Assembly (NCBI GenBank): GCA_005884005.1
Contig: VAWI01000020.1
Span: forward strand, 1-50,186
Direction: 5' to 3'
Origin: Actinomycetota bacterium
GTDB taxonomy: Bacteria; Actinomycetota; Thermoleophilia; Gaiellales; Gaiellaceae
Length of the DNA stretch: 50,186 bases
This document shows positions 48,043 to 50,186 of this stretch, piece by piece (position 1 is the first letter of the stretch; each line of letters starts with the position of its first letter). The notes under the pieces are model-generated. The model ran no database searches. It was not told where the DNA came from and saw only the letters and a program-made list of their open reading frames with translations. Made by a program: the position numbers and the translations under genes.

Positions 48043-48408
48043 GTGCGACGACCGGCGGTTCTCGGGCTGATCGCGGCAGCTTCGGCGGTATCGGTTGCCT
48101 GCAGTGGTGCCAACGCAGGCGCAGACGCGCGGAGTTCGGCCCGCTCGTCGGCGGTTCTTCACTACCTTGGCGGCTATCCAGTGGCATTTCGGGGGACCGG
48201 CTTCAGGCCGCACGAGCGCGTTGTGGTGACGACTGTCGGTGGCAAGCGCGTTGTCCGTCGCAAGACGGCCGACGTCAGGGGCGGATTCACACTTACCCTC
48301 AGGGGCGTGGATGCCGGCCCATGCGCTGAGTTCTTGGCCACGGCTGTCGGAGACCGCGGTAGCCGGGCGACGTTCCGCCGCTCGCCAGGGCTTTGCGCCG
48401 CTCCCTGA
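48043..48408 (+). CDS. Small exported protein, possible lipoprotein
   Basis: From GTG 48043 a 121-residue protein starts with a signal-like segment MRRPAVLGLIAAASAVSVACSG. A cysteine at residue 20 could be lipidated, but the lipobox (V-S-V-A-C) is imperfect. The mature part has beta-rich YPVAFRGTGFRPHERVVVTTVGGKRVVRRKTADVRGGFTLTLRG, an immunoglobulin-like pattern as in other secreted actinobacterial proteins. The role is unknown. GTG 48025 is an alternative start. Confidence 0.6.
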   Translation: MRRPAVLGLIAAASAVSVACSGANAGADARSSARSSAVLHYLGGYPVAFRGTGFRPHERVVVTTVGGKRVVRRKTADVRGGFTLTLRGVDAGPCAEFLATAVGDRGSRATFRRSPGLCAAP

Positions 48409-48430
48409 CAGGGCAGACGACCTGATCAGC

Positions 48431-48450
48431 CGATATTACGGCTCATATCG
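48431..48450. promoter_or_regulatory. Perfect inverted repeat upstream of the broken regulator gene
   Basis: CGATAT-N8-ATATCG, with TATAGT at 48453-48458 directly after it. This has the form of an operator next to a -10 box, as expected for an autoregulated ribbon-helix-helix gene. Confidence 0.5.
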
Positions 48451-48468
48451 TTTATAGTCGGCCGCGCG

Positions 48469-48600
48469 GTGGCCAGGGGAGAAGTACCGCTTTCTGTTTC
48501 GTATGCCGGAAGATCTGCGCGGACGGCTCTCGGAAGCGGCTGCGTACTCAGGGCGAAGCTTGAACGCCTAGATCATCTACCGGCTCGGCCTGAGTCTTCG
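48469..48600 (+). pseudogene. Broken Arc-type ribbon-helix-helix regulator
   Basis: In the frame of base 48482 the sequence reads KYRFLFRMPEDLRGRLSEAA then AYSGRSLNA, a stop TAG (48569-48571), then IIYRLGLS. This is the Arc/MetJ ribbon-helix-helix pattern (RMPxxLRxRLxxAAxxSGRSLNxEIxxRL), with the TAG exactly where GAG for the conserved glutamate is expected. The natural start GTG 48469 (MAR) is in a different frame; one extra G in the GGGG at 48476-48479 explains the shift. Two disabling changes make a pseudogene likely. Such proteins are DNA-binding repressors, often antitoxins. Confidence 0.6.
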
Positions 48601-48686
48601 GCGCCCGTCCGCTGGAACGCATCGCCGAGGCTGCAGTCTCAGTCGTCCGCCGAGCCAGCTTGACCTACCGAAGGGGGAAGGGACAG

Positions 48687-50186
48687 ATGTCGAATCGATC
48701 CATACGGAGGCCCGCGCTTGTGGCGGCGCTCGTCGGTCTGGCGATCGCCGCCGTGATCGTGGCCGGGGTAGGGCGCGACTCGTCGTCGGCGCGCGCGCCA
48801 GTAAGCCATAGCGTCGGAGCAGGGGAGCTCCCGTCGGGGGTCGCCCAACGTCTCGAAGCCACACCCGAGGGTGGGCAGGGCGCCGACTCCGCGGACAGCG
48901 AGGGGCCGGCGTCGATGGCCGACGCCGCGTTCCTCGAGCGTGCCTATCCCGACAACACGATCTCGGTCGCCGACATGAACGCCGCCCGGACCGCATTCGC
49001 GGCCACGAGCGGTCGACCCTTTCCGAAGGGCAAAGGAAGCAACGACAACTGGGTGACCGTTGGCCCGAGCGAGGCGCTCTATCCGTTCACGCCGTTCCGG
49101 AATTCGTTCAGCTACGTGCCCAACCGGTATGTCGCGGGAGGACGAACGACGTCGATCGCGATCAGCCAGACGTGCAAGCCGGGCAACTGCGCGGCATACA
49201 TCACGCCTGCGGGAGGCGGCGTCTGGCGCGCACAGAACGTCCTCACCGGCCAGCCGAACTGGGAATACCTCGGCGGACCGCTAGGGATTAACGCCGCTGG
49301 CTCTGTCTACATCGACCCGAACGACGCGAGCGGGAACACCATCTACGTGGGGACCGGCGAGGCGAACATCTGCGGGTCCGGTTGCGTCGCGGGCACCGGC
49401 CTCTACAAATCGACCGACGCCGGCAACACGTGGAGCGGTCCGATCGGCCAGCAGGAGTTTCAAGGCAAGGGCATCGGCTCGATCGTGGTCAAGCCGGGCG
49501 ATCCGAACACGATCTACGTGGGGTCGACCACGGCGCTCCGCGGCATGTCCTCGGTTTGCTGCTCCGGCGTTACTCGTCCCGTGCCGGGGATCGCTCAGTG
49601 GGGGCTTTACAAGTCGACAAACGGCGGCGCCACGTGGGCACTGATCCATAACGGCGGGCCCGACCCGAGCCTCTGCAATGCCGCGAACCGGGCCGACCAG
49701 TTCCTCAACGCAGTCCCGGACTGCTCTCCCCGCGGTGTTCGCCAGGTCGTCCTCGACCCGTCGAACTCGAACATTGTCTATGCGTCCTCGTACGCACGCG
49801 GCATCTGGCGCTCGAACGATGCGGGGGCGACGTGGACTCAGATCAAGCCCTCGATCAACGCCGCGGTGATCCAGTCGCGAGCAGCGATGGCCGTGACGAC
49901 CCTTGCGAACGGCAAGACGCGGATGTACGTCCACGAGGGGAACAACAACAATCCCAACGTCGACAACGCGAAGTCGAATCCGAACTCGTCGCGCCTCTTC
50001 CGGAGCGACGACGTCGCGACGGGAGCACCGGTGTTCACGGATATGTCGAGCGACAATCCGGCGAACCCCGGTTTTGCATTCCGCGGCCTGTGCGACCCAC
50101 AGTGCTGGTACGACATCTTCATCTACACGCCGAAGGGCCATCCGGACATGGTCTACGTCGGCGGCGACTACTTCTACGGCGAGACG
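48687..50186 (+). CDS. Exported Asp-box (BNR/sortilin-like) beta-propeller protein, C-terminus outside the window
   Basis: The frame is open for 500 codons from ATG 48687 to the end of the window. A signal or anchor helix (RPALVAALVGLAIAAVIVAGV, residues about 8-28) is followed by a low-complexity linker. Repeated Asp-box motifs then occur: YKSTDAGNTW (about 49405-49434), YKSTNGGATW (about 49605) and WRSNDAGATW (about 49805). Each is preceded by a strand such as NTIYVGTGE, NTIYVGST or NIVYASSYARG. This is the layout of VPS10/sortilin-type and sialidase-like propellers in secreted proteins. Paired cysteines suggest disulfides. GGGGGAAGGG lies just upstream. The function is unknown; it could bind or degrade polysaccharide or protein. 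Confidence 0.8.
   Translation, partial: MSNRSIRRPALVAALVGLAIAAVIVAGVGRDSSSARAPVSHSVGAGELPSGVAQRLEATPEGGQGADSADSEGPASMADAAFLERAYPDNTISVADMNAARTAFAATSGRPFPKGKGSNDNWVTVGPSEALYPFTPFRNSFSYVPNRYVAGGRTTSIAISQTCKPGNCAAYITPAGGGVWRAQNVLTGQPNWEYLGGPLGINAAGSVYIDPNDASGNTIYVGTGEANICGSGCVAGTGLYKSTDAGNTWSGPIGQQEFQGKGIGSIVVKPGDPNTIYVGSTTALRGMSSVCCSGVTRPVPGIAQWGLYKSTNGGATWALIHNGGPDPSLCNAANRADQFLNAVPDCSPRGVRQVVLDPSNSNIVYASSYARGIWRSNDAGATWTQIKPSINAAVIQSRAAMAVTTLANGKTRMYVHEGNNNNPNVDNAKSNPNSSRLFRSDDVATGAPVFTDMSSDNPANPGFAFRGLCDPQCWYDIFIYTPKGHPDMVYVGGDYFYGET

Noticed and set aside
48469-48663. The GTG 48469 frame (MARGEVPLSV...) as an intact 64-residue gene
   Set aside because: In this frame the protein has no recognisable pattern, while the neighbouring frame gives a clear ribbon-helix-helix sequence; I treat it as a frameshifted pseudogene.
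1-50186. Search for tRNA, rRNA, CRISPR arrays, transposases, phage genes and known defence or biosynthetic systems
   Set aside because: None was recognised on either strand; gaps are too short for rRNA, and no array of direct repeats with spacers was seen. A covariance-model scan would be needed to exclude small structured RNAs.

Overview
This window looks like the chromosome of a high-GC actinobacterium. The class is probably Thermoleophilia (Gaiellales or Solirubrobacterales type), but that is inference from GC content, frequent GTG/TTG starts, probable leaderless genes and gene content, not a phylogeny. No rRNA, tRNA, CRISPR array, transposase or phage gene was recognised. Genes are tightly packed, and no gap over 300 bases is left empty if the weak reading frame at 747-992 is accepted; if it is not, 767-1123 holds nothing else that I can see.

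Layout. 1-2,500: the end of a glutathione-independent formaldehyde dehydrogenase, a lone receiver domain and an arginase. 2,500-7,560: a fused two-subunit electron transfer flavoprotein, a tandem pair of metallophosphoesterases, OsmC and RarA. 7,580-13,490: tryptophan 2,3-dioxygenase, a methyltransferase, an M20 peptidase, a cupin and a DUF1385 protein, then nicotinate phosphoribosyltransferase and nicotinamidase, so parts of tryptophan and NAD metabolism lie close together. 13,580-18,550: an unusual FtsH-like protease, a methylmalonyl-CoA epimerase, an ECF sigma factor, a degenerate YchF-like GTPase and a metal-sensing ArsR locus with several tiny genes. 18,550-27,600: housekeeping and poorly known families (EamA, HD/OB-fold, DUF1015, IMPase, DUF72, Mrp, LDH2, cupin-TPR, DUF1028, UPF0173). 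27,660-41,940: a complete 14-gene complex I operon, nuoA to nuoN, on the minus strand. 42,100-46,160: an IscA-type Fe-S protein, a lipoprotein, a DUF6220-like membrane protein, a ferredoxin-NADP reductase, a zinc ribbon and fumarase. 46,250-50,186: secreted proteins (subtilase, a small exported protein, an Asp-box propeller protein running off the end) and a broken ribbon-helix-helix gene.

The most interesting locus is 17,496-17,613. A 13-residue peptide, six of whose residues are cysteine, has a perfect AGGAGG ribosome site and is divergent from an ArsR-type metal sensor. Two inverted repeats of identical geometry (ATYGA-N6-TCRAT) sit one at each gene's start region. This reads as a minimal metal-responsive unit with no ars transport or reductase genes.

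Other window-wide patterns are a TAnnnT (or CATACT) box 6-7 bases before the start codon of eleven genes, suggesting leaderless transcription; three genes whose only sensible start is CTG; and a dispersed palindromic repeat family, preceded by a GTTTCAGG box, that overlaps the TAG stop codons of three genes and also sits inside the nuo operon.
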